From Pseudomonas asuensis (lineage in GTDB: Bacteria > Pseudomonadota > Gammaproteobacteria > Pseudomonadales > Pseudomonadaceae): a stretch of DNA of 64,000 nt. The stretch is from contig NZ_BMNW01000004.1 in NCBI RefSeq assembly GCF_014646755.1, positions 310,001 to 374,000 of the forward strand. Reading direction: 5' to 3'. The stretch's first letter is position 1. Each line of letters starts with the position of its first letter. The notes beneath the pieces are model-generated. The model was not told the DNA's origin. It saw only the letters and a list, made by a program, of their open reading frames with translations, and searched no databases. Both the position numbers and the translations under genes were made by a program. Positions 34,299 through 42,758 of the stretch are shown here, piece by piece.

Positions 34299-35219
34299 GT
34301 GAAATATCTTTCTCTCGTATTGAGTGCTGTATTGATTGGGGGCAGCCTGGGAGCTGCGAGTGTCAGTGCAGCAGAGGCCAAGGCTACTGTGCCGATGCGG
34401 CAAGAGCTGGCCTCGGGCAGTGCCCTATTGGTCGACATGCAGACGGGTCAGCCCTTGTATTCCAGCAACCCCGATGTCGTAGCGCCCATTGCATCCGTCA
34501 CTAAGCTGATGACCGCCATGGTCACCCTGGACGCCAGGCAGCCCATGGATGAAATGCTGGCCATTAAAATTGATGATGTGCCGGAAATGCGCGGTGTGTA
34601 TTCGCGTGTGCGTCTGGGCAGCGAGATCAGCCGTCATGACATGCTGTTGCTGGCGCTGATGTCCTCAGAAAACCGTGCTGCCACCAGTCTGGCCGAGCAT
34701 TACCCGGGCGGTGTGAAGGCCTTTGTTGCAGCCATGAACGCCAAGGCGCGTGCGCTGGGTATGACCAACACCCATTATACCGAGCCGACGGGTCTGTCCC
34801 TGAATAACGTCTCGACCGCCCGTGACCTGGTTAAACTGCTCCAGGCCACTCGAAACTATCCGCTGATTGGTCAATTAAGCACCACGCAAGAGAAGACTGT
34901 GGCGTTCCGCAAGCCCAACTACACCTTGGGTTTTCATAACACTAACCACTTGGTAGGCAAGAGCGACTGGAATATTCAGGTTACCAAGACCGGCTTTACC
35001 AACGCAGCGGGTCATTGTCTGGTCATGCGTACGGTCATGAATAACCGCCCGGTTGCATTCGTGGTACTGGATGCCTTTGGTAAATACACCCACATGGCTG
35101 ACGCTAACCGTCTGCGCAAATGGATAGAGACCGGCAAGGTCACTCCCATTCCGGAGGTTGCCAAGGCTTACAAGCAGCAGCGCCATATGGCCGCTCGCCA
35201 GGCAGTGGCGGCGCAGTAA
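34299..35219 (+). CDS. pbpG: D-alanyl-D-alanine endopeptidase (PBP7/PbpG)
   Basis: I choose the GTG at 34299, which places a signal peptide ([23 protein letters not shown]) at the N-terminus and gives 306 residues, the size of Pseudomonas PbpG. An in-frame ATG at 34188 would add 37 residues without signal character. The penicillin-binding motifs are SVTK (catalytic Ser), SEN, and KTG in [11 protein letters not shown]. The enzyme cuts DD-crosslinks in murein in the periplasm. It ends in a Lys/Gln/Arg-rich tail, so it may associate with the membrane or glycan. A REP-like unit and a terminator follow. Confidence 0.9.
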   Translation: MKYLSLVLSAVLIGGSLGAASVSAAEAKATVPMRQELASGSALLVDMQTGQPLYSSNPDVVAPIASVTKLMTAMVTLDARQPMDEMLAIKIDDVPEMRGVYSRVRLGSEISRHDMLLLALMSSENRAATSLAEHYPGGVKAFVAAMNAKARALGMTNTHYTEPTGLSLNNVSTARDLVKLLQATRNYPLIGQLSTTQEKTVAFRKPNYTLGFHNTNHLVGKSDWNIQVTKTGFTNAAGHCLVMRTVMNNRPVAFVVLDAFGKYTHMADANRLRKWIETGKVTPIPEVAKAYKQQRHMAARQAVAAQ

Positions 35220-35245
35220 GCGAAGGGAAGGAGAGGCGAGAGGCA

Positions 35246-35280
35246 GACGGGTATCGCTTCGCTAAACCCATCCTACCCGG
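35246..35280. repeat. REP-like element after pbpG
   Basis: The unit GACGGGTATCGCTTCGC to CATCCTACCCGG shares GGTATCGCTTCGCTA with the copy at 24450-24477. It lies between pbpG and its terminator. Confidence 0.5.
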
Positions 35281-35282
35281 AA

Positions 35283-35313
35283 AAAAGCCGCTGTATCTGC
35301 AGCGGCTTTTTTG
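35283..35313. terminator. Intrinsic terminator after pbpG
   Basis: AAGCCGCTG (35285-35293) and CAGCGGCTT (35300-35308) surround a six-base loop and are followed by a T-run. A-run before the stem makes it bidirectional, though trpA ends more than 100 bases away. Confidence 0.9.
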
Positions 35314-35437
35314 TTCATGGCTAATGCCCTATGGACAGTATCTAGCAACGTCAAAGCACCAGGATGCAATGCCTAAGCCTTAAGAACTCATAAGGTGGTC
35401 TGAGCCCGGCGAGCCCCATCCCCCCAATGCTTCTCCA

Positions 35438-36247
35438 TTATCGTCTCGCACTGCGTACCGCTTCTGCCAGGCTGCCGCACAGGCCCAGCACACCGTCTAC
35501 TGCTTCAGCGCTATTTTGCGCATTGGCGATTTGATCGACCAGGGCCGAACCTACGACTACGCCCTCGGCCAACTGAGCAACCACTTTGGCCTGCTCTGGG
35601 GTACGAATACCAAAGCCTACGCACAGTGGCAGCTGGGTGAACTGGCGCAGCCGCGCGACAGCATGTTCGATATGCTCACCTGTGGCCGAACCGGCACCGG
35701 TAACACCGGCTACCGACACGTAATACACAAAGCCCGAGCTGCTATTGAGCACACGCGGCAAACGGTTGTTGTCTGTCGTGGGTGTGGTCAGGCGAATAAA
35801 ATCGATCCCTACCGCCTGGGCCGGATCGCACAGTTCGGCGTCGTGCTCGGGTGGTAGATCCACCACGATCAAACCATCTACGCCGGCCTCCTTGGCCTCG
35901 GCCAGGAAGCGCTCTACACCGTAGCGGTGGATCGGATTGTAGTAGCCCATCAGCACGAGCGGCGTTTCGGCCTCTTCCTGGCGAAATTCACGCACCATGT
36001 CCAGCGTCTTTGCCAGGGTCTGTCCGTTCTTCAGTGCACGCAGGGCTGCGGCCTGAATGGCCGGGCCATCCGCCATGGGATCGGTAAAGGGCATGCCCAG
36101 TTCGATCACATCAGCACCCGCCTTGGGCAGGCCCTTTAGGATCGCCAGCGAGGTCGCGTAGTCCGGATCACCGCCCGTGGTATAGGTGACGAGTGCAGCG
36201 CGGCCTTCTTGCTTCAGCTGGGCAAAGCGGGCTTCCAGGCGGCTCAT
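35438..36247 (-). CDS. trpA: Tryptophan synthase alpha subunit
   Basis: This 269-residue TIM barrel splits indole-3-glycerol phosphate and passes indole through a tunnel to TrpB. Catalytic residues lie in [19 protein letters not shown] (Glu and Asp). The phosphate site is made by [10 protein letters not shown] and [10 protein letters not shown] segments. Length matches Pseudomonas TrpA. It overlaps trpB by four bases, the usual coupled pair. With trpI divergent upstream of trpB, the arrangement is that of Pseudomonas trpBA. Confidence 0.97.
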   Translation of the reverse strand: MSRLEARFAQLKQEGRAALVTYTTGGDPDYATSLAILKGLPKAGADVIELGMPFTDPMADGPAIQAAALRALKNGQTLAKTLDMVREFRQEEAETPLVLMGYYNPIHRYGVERFLAEAKEAGVDGLIVVDLPPEHDAELCDPAQAVGIDFIRLTTPTTDNNRLPRVLNSSSGFVYYVSVAGVTGAGSATGEHIEHAVARLRQFTQLPLCVGFGIRTPEQAKVVAQLAEGVVVGSALVDQIANAQNSAEAVDGVLGLCGSLAEAVRSARR

Positions 36248-37452
36248 AACTTATCTCCCAGATGACTCATCACGGTTTGCATATCCTTGTCGCCACGGCC
36301 GGAGAGGCAGACGATCATGATGTGATCCTTTGGCAGCGTAGGCGCGCGCTTGTAGGCTTCGGCCAGAGCGTGAGCGGATTCCAGCGCCGGAATGATGCCC
36401 TCTAGACGGCAGGTCTGGTGAAAGGCGGCCAGTGCCTCGTCGTCATTGATCGGCACATACTCAACGCGCTTCATGTCATGCAGCCAGGCATGCTCCGGGC
36501 CAATGCCGGGGTAGTCCAGGCCCGCAGAGATAGAATGCGCATCAGTGATCTGACCGTCATCGTCCTGCAAGAGGAACGTGCGGTTGCCATGCAGGACGCC
36601 AGGAACGCCTCCGCTCAGGCTAGCGGCGTGCTTGTTGGTAGTTACACCGTGACCGCCAGCTTCGATACCAATAATCGCCACGTCCTTGTCGTCCACAAAC
36701 TCATGGAACAGGCCCATGGCATTGGAGCCTCCACCTACGCAAGCAATCAGGCTGTCAGGCAGGCGGCCTTCCTTTTCCAGAATCTGCGCCTTGGCTTCAC
36801 GACCGATCACAGCCTGGAAGTCACGGACCATGGCGGGGTAGGGGTGCGGACCGGCAACCGTGCCGATCAGATAGAAAGTATCGGCAACGTTGGTTACCCA
36901 GTCGCGCAGGGCTTCGTTCATCGCATCCTTGAGCGTACCCGTGCCCGCCGTGACCGGAATCACCGTCGCACCCAGGAGCTTCATGCGAAAGACGTTGGCC
37001 TGCTGGCGATCAATGTCCGTGGTGCCCATGTAGATCACGCAAGGCAAGCCGAAGCGGGCGGCTACGGTAGCCGTGGCAACGCCGTGCATGCCGGCGCCAG
37101 TCTCCGCAATGATGCGTGTCTTGCCCATGCGTTTGGCCAGGAGAATCTGGCCGATGCAGTTGTTGATCTTGTGCGCGCCAGTGTGATTCAGCTCTTCGCG
37201 CTTCAGGTAGATCTTGGCGCCACCAAAATGCTCGGTCAGGCGCTCGGCAAAATACAACGGATTGGGGCGGCCAATGTAGTCACGCTGGAAATAGGCCAGC
37301 TCATCCAGAAACGCCTGATCCTTCATTGCAGCGGTGTATTCACGCTCAAGGTCAAGAACCAGCGGCATCAGGGTTTCGGCCACGTAGCGGCCACCAAACT
37401 GGCCAAACATGCCCTGTGCATCAGGGCCTTGGCTGTACGTCATTTCGGTCAT
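36244..37452 (-). CDS. trpB: Tryptophan synthase beta subunit
   Basis: This 402-residue PLP enzyme joins indole and serine to give tryptophan. The start at 37452 is preceded by GGAG. The alternative ATG further upstream (37482) adds a non-conserved extension. The PLP Lys95 lies in [15 protein letters not shown]. The glycine-rich cofactor site [26 protein letters not shown], and the end motif CLSGRGDKD are intact. It is the first gene of trpBA. TrpI, acting at the divergent spacer with indole-glycerol phosphate as inducer in known Pseudomonas, is the expected activator. Confidence 0.97.
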   Translation of the reverse strand: MTEMTYSQGPDAQGMFGQFGGRYVAETLMPLVLDLEREYTAAMKDQAFLDELAYFQRDYIGRPNPLYFAERLTEHFGGAKIYLKREELNHTGAHKINNCIGQILLAKRMGKTRIIAETGAGMHGVATATVAARFGLPCVIYMGTTDIDRQQANVFRMKLLGATVIPVTAGTGTLKDAMNEALRDWVTNVADTFYLIGTVAGPHPYPAMVRDFQAVIGREAKAQILEKEGRLPDSLIACVGGGSNAMGLFHEFVDDKDVAIIGIEAGGHGVTTNKHAASLSGGVPGVLHGNRTFLLQDDDGQITDAHSISAGLDYPGIGPEHAWLHDMKRVEYVPINDDEALAAFHQTCRLEGIIPALESAHALAEAYKRAPTLPKDHIMIVCLSGRGDKDMQTVMSHLGDKL

Positions 37453-37515
37453 GGGAAAGCTCCCTGTGAATATGACATCCACACTAACTGGTTACCCGGC
37501 AGGAATAAATCGATA

Positions 37516-37530
37516 AGATAGCGCCTATCT
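37516..37530. promoter_or_regulatory. Probable TrpI operator between trpB and trpI
   Basis: AGATAG-CGC-CTATCT is a perfect 6-bp-arm inverted repeat in the 103-bp divergent spacer, 26 bases from the trpI start and 64 from the trpB start. This is the usual site and form for a LysR-type regulator. I did not match it base by base to the published TrpI site. Confidence 0.55.
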
Positions 37531-37555
37531 GTTAGAAAAACTCACAGGTCATTGG

Positions 37556-38443
37556 ATGAACGAATTACCGCCTCTTAATGCCTTGCGTGCCTTCGAAGCT
37601 GCGGCCCGTCTAGGTAGCGTTAGTAAGGCAGGGGCAGAGCTGTTTGTTACCCATGGCGCAGTGAGCCGCCAGATCCGTGCCTTGGAGGAACAGCTAGGCG
37701 TAGTGTTGTTCGTCAGGGAAGGGCGAGGTCTTGCGCTGACTGAAGCGGGTCTTCGACTGCGGGACGCCAGCGCCGAAGCGTTCGAGCGGCTACGCAGCAT
37801 ATGCGCTGATCTCAAGCGCGGTGCCAACGATGCGCCTTTCGTACTGGGCTGCTCGGGCAGTCTTCTGGCTCGCTGGTTTATTCCACGGCTGGACAGGCTC
37901 AACCGGGAGTTGCCTGACCTGCGCCTGAGCCTGTCCACCAGTGAAGGTGAGCTGGACCCACGCCGCCCCGGCCTGAATGCCACGCTCCTGTTTGCCGAAC
38001 CCGCTGCACCACCGGACATGCAGGTGCATGTGCTTGCGCCCGAGTGCATTGGTCCTGTCGTCAGTCCTCGCTATGCCCATGCCTCTACGTTCCACAATGC
38101 CTCACCCGATGCGCTACTGGGCGAGCCGCTGTTGCATACCGTCTCCCGCCCACAGGCATGGCCCGCCTGGGCAGAGCGCCATGGCTTATCGGCAAGCAGC
38201 CTGAGCTTTGGCGCAGGTTTCGAGCATCTTTATTATCTATTGGAAGCTGCTGTGGCTGGGCTGGGAGTCGCCATTGCGCCTAAACCGCTAGTGGCTGGAG
38301 ACCTGACTGCAGGGCGGCTGATAGCGCCGTGGGGGTTCGTCGAGACAGAAGCGGTTTTGGCCCTGTGGGTGCCGGGGCGGCTGGCGGATCAGCGCGCCCA
38401 GCGCCTTGCGCAGTGGCTGAAGACAGCCTTGGCAGAAGAGTAG
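37556..38443 (+). CDS. trpI: LysR-family activator of trpBA
   Basis: This 295-residue regulator has the N-terminal helix-turn-helix [37 protein letters not shown] and an effector domain in which residues such as [16 protein letters not shown] begin the first subdomain. Position divergent from trpB identifies it as TrpI, which in Pseudomonas activates trpBA when indole-glycerol phosphate accumulates. The name rests on position plus family. A GC-rich hairpin follows its stop. Confidence 0.92.
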   Translation: MNELPPLNALRAFEAAARLGSVSKAGAELFVTHGAVSRQIRALEEQLGVVLFVREGRGLALTEAGLRLRDASAEAFERLRSICADLKRGANDAPFVLGCSGSLLARWFIPRLDRLNRELPDLRLSLSTSEGELDPRRPGLNATLLFAEPAAPPDMQVHVLAPECIGPVVSPRYAHASTFHNASPDALLGEPLLHTVSRPQAWPAWAERHGLSASSLSFGAGFEHLYYLLEAAVAGLGVAIAPKPLVAGDLTAGRLIAPWGFVETEAVLALWVPGRLADQRAQRLAQWLKTALAEE

Positions 38444-38454
38444 GAAAGGGTCGT

Positions 38455-38478
38455 CGCCGCCCGGCAAGGCGGGCGGCG
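38455..38478. terminator. GC-rich hairpin between convergent trpI and DUF883 gene
   Basis: CGCCGCCCG (38455-38463) and CGGGCGGCG (38470-38478) flank GCAAGG. It sits between two convergent gene ends. There is no T-run after it on the plus strand, so termination efficiency is uncertain. Confidence 0.45.
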
Positions 38479-38490
38479 AAAAAGGCGACA

Positions 38491-38811
38491 TTACTCGTCG
38501 CGCAGGAGCCACCAGCCAGCCAGAACAGTCAGTCCGGCGACCACGCCTACAGTAGCCCAAGGGTGCTTGCGCACACTCGTCCCGGCGATTTTGCTGGCTT
38601 CTAAGGCCAGTACGCGTGCTTCGTCATAAAAGTCTTCCAGGCTCTCACCCGAACGGTGCAGCGCGTGGCTGGTGTTGTCCCTGAAGGACTTCAATGAATG
38701 ACGGGACTCCGCTGAAGCGCTGCGCTTCAAGGAAGACAGAGAATCTTTCAATGTCTGGATCTGGTCTTCAAGATTTTCAAGGGTTGCCTGATAGGAACTG
38801 TTACGAGCCAT
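38491..38811 (-). CDS. DUF883 (ElaB/YqjD-like) membrane-anchored protein
   Basis: AGGAGG precedes the ATG at 38811, giving 106 residues. A helical, charged N-terminal part (YQATLENLEDQIQTLKDSLSSLKR) leads to a C-terminal segment with VRKHPWATVGVVAGLTVLAGWWLLRDE, the characteristic single C-terminal membrane helix. E. coli YqjD and ElaB bind ribosomes at the membrane in stationary phase. A similar role is possible here by homology. It ends 13 bases from the terminator hairpin following trpI. Confidence 0.85.
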   Translation of the reverse strand: MARNSSYQATLENLEDQIQTLKDSLSSLKRSASAESRHSLKSFRDNTSHALHRSGESLEDFYDEARVLALEASKIAGTSVRKHPWATVGVVAGLTVLAGWWLLRDE

Positions 38812-38990
38812 GGCGTGAACCTCCTGTTTCATTGGGTGTTTCGGGTCTGACTTCACCCAGCGGGGAAAGTGCGACGTAAACCTGATCAACACTTATACAC
38901 ACTGAACTAATCCACGGTTTGATGAGCCTCATTAAACACACAGTTCTTTCCTTGGCCAGGTGAGTGGCCAACTCTAACCAGGAGGTTTTC

Positions 38991-39206
38991 ATGTCTGATC
39001 ATCACACGTACAAGAAGCTGGAAATTGTCGGCTCCTCCACTACCAGCGTTGAAGATGCCATCAACAACGCCCTGGCGGAGACCAGCAAGTCCATCAAGAA
39101 CATGGAGTGGTTTGAAGTCGCCGAGACGCGCGGTCATATTCAGGACGGCAAGGTGGCGCATTACCAGGTAACGCTGAAAATCGGTTTCCGTATCGAAAAC
39201 AGCTGA
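38991..39206 (+). CDS. Dodecin flavin-binding protein
   Basis: This 71-residue protein follows a strong AGGAGG. The sequence HTYKKLEIVGSSTTSVEDAINNALAETSKSIKNMEWFEV is the dodecin family pattern. It ends VAHYQVTLKIGFRIE. Dodecins assemble as hollow dodecamers that store or buffer flavins (or CoA in some). A Trp in the MEWFEV segment stacks on the flavin. It is a single gene in a stress-like neighbourhood. A large hairpin follows. Confidence 0.93.
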   Translation: MSDHHTYKKLEIVGSSTTSVEDAINNALAETSKSIKNMEWFEVAETRGHIQDGKVAHYQVTLKIGFRIENS

Positions 39207-39593
39207 TCTGATGAAAAGGTCTCGCAGTGAACCAATAAGCGACGAAACGCTCTATTGCTGCGAGAACTTTCCGGGGCTGCCCGGCAGGTGATAGCGCAGC
39301 GGCCAACGTGCCGATCCGGTATCAACCCCCGTGCAGCCCCGTTGTATCTCCCTTCTACTTCTCCCTCGTCTTCTGCTTGATAACAGGCGATTGCTTGCTT
39401 TGATATCCGAGCGTGACACGTCCTTCGTGCAGGCCGCTGACCTGTATTAACAGGCGGATACCTCCTGCCTGCGCCTCTAGCGGAACAGCGTCACATTCCC
39501 AAGCGGCTTGATTGTTTATCCTTGAATGTATTGCTCATGCCACGGAGTGGCAAGGCGCTGCGGCGTCTATCGACCTGGGAGGTCAGCGTTATC
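39207..39593. other. Gene-free spacer with a long imperfect hairpin after the dodecin gene
   Basis: TCTCGCAG at 39220-39227 pairs with CTGCGAGA at 39258-39265, and inside these CAATA/TATTG and AGCG/CGCT also pair, forming a long stem with a small bulge. CCGGG and CCCGG near 39271-39283 make a second stem. It could be a structured 3' end or a small RNA. There is no T-run. The rest of the spacer holds no recognisable gene. Confidence 0.45.
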
Positions 39594-40556
39594 ATGCATT
39601 CCTATTGGCAGATCCTATTCTCTGCTCCTGTCATTAAATCGCTTGCTACAAGATGTCTGATGGGTTTACTGGTTTGCCTGCCATGTCAGGCGGATACAAG
39701 ACCTGATTTCCCGGCACTGACCGGACGTGTTGTGGACAACGCTCATCTACTGAATGCACTCACGCAGTCCAGGCTCAGGCACCAGCTTCATCGGTATGAG
39801 CAGGCCACATCGAACCAGATCATTGTGGTAACGCTGCCCAGCCTCGACGGCCTGACGATCGAAGAGTACGCCCATCGGCTTGAACGTCATTGGGGCGTTG
39901 GTGTGATAGGAAAGGACAACGGGATCCTGCTGGTTTATGCCTGCAATGAAAACAAGGTGCACCTTGAGGTCGGAGCGGGTCTGAAGTCCGCGCTGACCGA
40001 TGCTATATCCCAGAGCATTCTTGACGAGAAGGTCATTCCTGCGTTTGACGCAGGGGACTACAACAAGGGGGTAAGCCAGGGTGCAACCGCCATCATCGCA
40101 ACACTGGATGATGCGTCAATGGCTCTCCAGCCGATCACCTATGAAGGCGTCAAATCAGCACCGCTGCTCAGTCTGCCCTCTATTTCGCTCAAAACCCTTG
40201 TGTGGCTGGTTCTAGCAGGGGGAGCAATATTCATCGTTATTCGTCATGTCCCTGTGCGGTTTACCCTACATCCCAGGCGTAAACGGTATTACCGCCCTAA
40301 AAAGAGTATTGCCGGTAGCGCAAGGCGCGCCGGCAAAACCGAGGAATATGAGAGTTACGTACTCTACGCCTCAACAGATACCTCTTCCGGTTATGCCTTG
40401 GATGACGATGAGGATGACCGCTATCGAATGGCTGGTTTCGACAGCAGTGACAGCTGTGAGGTAAGCACAGACAGCACGGAAGGCGGCGATTCCTGGAGTT
40501 ATTGCGGAGGAGACAGTGGCGGCGATAGTGGAGGCGATAGTGGAGGCGGCGATTGA
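39594..40556 (+). CDS. TPM-domain (YgcG/Psb32-like) membrane protein with Asp/Ser/Gly tail
   Basis: I choose the ATG at 39594, giving 320 residues. A signal-like hydrophobic stretch (SLATRCLMGLLVCLPCQA) is followed by a TPM domain (about 36-180: PALTGRVVDNAHLLNALTQ, QIIVVTLPSLDGLTIEEYAHRLERHWGVG, GKDNGILLVYA). A membrane helix lies near 205. The cytoplasmic C-terminal tail ends in repeated GGDSGGDS units, instead of the Gly-rich tail of its neighbour at 41286. The domain is nearly identical in layout to that neighbour, so a duplication is likely. TPM domains in other bacteria act in envelope or photosystem repair. The role here is unknown. It overlaps no neighbour but is 118 bases from the LemA gene. 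Confidence 0.78.
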   Translation: MHSYWQILFSAPVIKSLATRCLMGLLVCLPCQADTRPDFPALTGRVVDNAHLLNALTQSRLRHQLHRYEQATSNQIIVVTLPSLDGLTIEEYAHRLERHWGVGVIGKDNGILLVYACNENKVHLEVGAGLKSALTDAISQSILDEKVIPAFDAGDYNKGVSQGATAIIATLDDASMALQPITYEGVKSAPLLSLPSISLKTLVWLVLAGGAIFIVIRHVPVRFTLHPRRKRYYRPKKSIAGSARRAGKTEEYESYVLYASTDTSSGYALDDDEDDRYRMAGFDSSDSCEVSTDSTEGGDSWSYCGGDSGGDSGGDSGGGD

Positions 40557-40674
40557 TCGCCTGAACTCTTACGGGGTCGCGCTATCCGAACTCATACGTA
40601 CGCTTCGTTATCACGAAGCCATGATCGTATTGGTCACCCCGTATTCAGGTAATACAGACGGAGAGCTACACGCA

Positions 40675-41289
40675 ATGTATATGACCCAGAGACTACGCTT
40701 CAGCTGGAAGATCGCAGTCTTCACGGTGCTGGCTTCGCTCTTGAGCGGCTGCGGCATCAACAATATTCCTACCTATGACGAGCAGGTGAAGTCTGCATGG
40801 GCACAGGTGGAAAACCAGTATCAGCGCCGGGCCGACCTCATCCCAAATCTGGTAGAGACCGTAAAGGGTTACGCCAAGCAGGAACAGGATACCCTTACGG
40901 CGGTTATCGAGGCACGCGCCAAGGCAACGTCTATTCAGGTCGATGCCAGCACGCTTAATGATCCGCAGAAACTCCAGCAGTTTGACCAGGCCCAGCAGCA
41001 ACTGAGCGGCGCCCTGAGTCGGTTGATGGTGGTGTCCGAGCGTTATCCGGACCTTAAGTCCAATCAGAACTTCATGGCTCTGCAATCCCAGCTGGAAGGT
41101 ACCGAGAACCGTATTGCTGTCGCCCGCCGCGACTTTATCGCCTCGGTCGAGCGCTATAACACTGAAATCCGTACGTTCCCAGGCAGCATCTGGCACAAGA
41201 TTTTCTATGGCGACCTGCCTGTCCGGGAAAACTTCAAGGCCACGGCGCCTAATGCCGATCAGGCGCCCAAGGTCAATTTTAACCAATGA
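40675..41289 (+). CDS. LemA-family lipoprotein
   Basis: The start at 40675 has GGAGAG nine bases before, giving 204 residues. A lipoprotein signal with LLSGC lipobox is followed by the conserved LemA core: IPTYDEQVKSAWAQVENQYQRRADLIPNLVETVKGYAKQEQ and SERYPDLKSNQNFMALQSQLEGTENRIAVARRDFIASVERYN. Length matches LemA proteins. The family accompanies TPM proteins in many genomes. The function is not settled (stress and envelope roles are proposed). It overlaps the following TPM gene by four bases. Confidence 0.9.
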   Translation: MYMTQRLRFSWKIAVFTVLASLLSGCGINNIPTYDEQVKSAWAQVENQYQRRADLIPNLVETVKGYAKQEQDTLTAVIEARAKATSIQVDASTLNDPQKLQQFDQAQQQLSGALSRLMVVSERYPDLKSNQNFMALQSQLEGTENRIAVARRDFIASVERYNTEIRTFPGSIWHKIFYGDLPVRENFKATAPNADQAPKVNFNQ

Positions 41290-42065
41290 TGGATCGCCGG
41301 TTGCTCCAAGCGTTTCCGCTATGGCTTTTGCTCTGGGCTTGTGCTGCGTTTGCACAGGCCCAGCAGGAGCCCGATTTTCCACCGCTGACCGGACGGGTCG
41401 TTGATCAAGCCGGAATGCTGGATACTCAGACCAAGGCTCGGCTGGAGCAGATGCTCAAGGCCCATGAACAGGCGACGACCGAGCAGGTCGTGGTCGCGAC
41501 CATTCCCAGTCTTCAGGGCCGCCCCATTGAGGAATATGGCTACCAGCTCGGTCGACACTGGGGCATCGGGCAGAAGGGCAAGGACAATGGCGCGCTGCTT
41601 CTTGTCTCGCGGGATGACCGCAAGGTACGGATTGAGGTCGGTTATGGATTGGAGGGTCGGCTGACGGACGCGCAGTCTTTCCTGATCATCAATCAAGTGA
41701 TTGTTCCCCGATTCCGACAGGGCCAGTTTACCCAAGGTATCAGCGAAGGCACTGGTGCCATGCTCAAGGTACTAGGCGGTGACCCCCTTGCACGCCCCAC
41801 GCCCCAAGACGTCCGTCATGAAAGTGAAGATCGCCCTACACCGATCCTCTTTATTGTCTTGTTCATTATCATCCTGTTCATGATGAAGGGCGGTGGTGGT
41901 GGCCGTGGTGGACGTGGCGGGCGAGGCAATTCGGTTTTGACCGGTGCCATCCTTGGCAGCATTCTTGGCGGCGGTGGTCGCTCGGGGGGCGGCGGCTTTG
42001 GAGGAGGTGGTTTTGGTGGAGGCGGCGGCAGCTTTGGCGGCGGTGGTGCTTCAGGTGATTGGTAA
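41286..42065 (+). CDS. TPM-domain (YgcG-like) membrane protein with Gly-rich tail
   Basis: The product has 259 residues. A signal peptide (about 1-25) is followed by the TPM domain (PPLTGRVVDQAGMLDTQTKARLEQML, TIPSLQGRPIEEYGYQLGRHWGIG, GKDNGALLLVSRDDRKVRIEVGYGLEGRLTD), one helix (LFIVLFIIILFMM near 190), and a glycine-rich tail (GGGGFGGGGFGG repeats). It overlaps LemA by four bases and precedes the third TPM gene by 15. This is the common LemA-YgcG pair. The tail is low-complexity. Function unknown. Confidence 0.88.
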   Translation: MMDRRLLQAFPLWLLLWACAAFAQAQQEPDFPPLTGRVVDQAGMLDTQTKARLEQMLKAHEQATTEQVVVATIPSLQGRPIEEYGYQLGRHWGIGQKGKDNGALLLVSRDDRKVRIEVGYGLEGRLTDAQSFLIINQVIVPRFRQGQFTQGISEGTGAMLKVLGGDPLARPTPQDVRHESEDRPTPILFIVLFIIILFMMKGGGGGRGGRGGRGNSVLTGAILGSILGGGGRSGGGGFGGGGFGGGGGSFGGGGASGDW

Positions 42066-42080
42066 GGAGAGCGGACCTCT

Positions 42081-42698
42081 ATGACATTACTTAACGAGCA
42101 CGAGCAGCGACAGGTCGCTGAAGCCATCACTCGGGTTGAGCGCGATACCGACGCAGAGTTGGTGACCGTGCTGGCAGCCCGAGCCGATGACTACACCTAT
42201 ATTCCACTGCTTTGGGCCAGCTTGATCGCACTGATCATCCCGGGCGCAATCAACTATTATCCTGGCTGGCTAAGCCCTCATGAATTGCTGTTAACCCAGT
42301 GGGCAACATTGATAGTGTTGAGCCTGATCTTTCGCCTTCCGGCTATCACGACGCGGCTGATTCCCCGGCAAGTGCGCTGCTGGCGGGCCTCCAACCTGGC
42401 ACGCCGTCAATTTCTTGAGCACAACCTTCACCACACTCAGGCCGAAACCGGCATGCTGATCTTTGTCTCCGAGGCCGAACGCTATGTGGAAATCCTGGTG
42501 GATCGGGGAATTTCACAAAAACTGAGTGACGAAACCTGGCAGTCGATCATCGCAACCTTTACGCAACAGATTCGCCGCGGCGAGACGCTTCAGGGCTTTC
42601 TGACCTGTATCGAAGCATGCGGCGAGCACCTGAAGCACCACCTGCCGGCTACCCATACGCGTAATGAGTTGCCGGATCGGTTGATCATCCTGTCCTGA
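42081..42698 (+). CDS. TPM-domain (YgcG-associated) membrane protein
   Basis: This 205-residue protein starts NEHEQRQVAEAITRVERDTDAELVTVLAARADDY, the beginning of a TPM-like domain. It is interrupted by membrane segments (about 42-60 and 70-90), then ends with a second half ETGMLIFVSEAERYVEILVDRGISQKLSDETWQSIIATFT. It matches the small third partner (often annotated TPM/YcgL-like) found next to LemA-YgcG. The gene follows the previous by 15 bases. A GGTAAGGAGAG ribosome-binding site precedes it. Role unknown, presumably within one membrane complex with its neighbours. Confidence 0.8.
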   Translation: MTLLNEHEQRQVAEAITRVERDTDAELVTVLAARADDYTYIPLLWASLIALIIPGAINYYPGWLSPHELLLTQWATLIVLSLIFRLPAITTRLIPRQVRCWRASNLARRQFLEHNLHHTQAETGMLIFVSEAERYVEILVDRGISQKLSDETWQSIIATFTQQIRRGETLQGFLTCIEACGEHLKHHLPATHTRNELPDRLIILS

Positions 42699-42758
42699 GA
42701 GACAGGCGTTTTCCTTGTTTGATGCGGGCCACCTTCGGCCCGTGACAGGTTATCTTCC

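Noticed and set aside
39522-39593. Upstream extension of the first TPM gene
   Set aside because: The ATG at 39594 begins the hydrophobic signal-like segment; the extension adds basic, non-conserved residues.
42720-42758. GGGCC/GGCCC hairpin before the MFS gene considered as an intrinsic terminator
   Set aside because: No T-run follows; it may be a leader structure but cannot be called a terminator.
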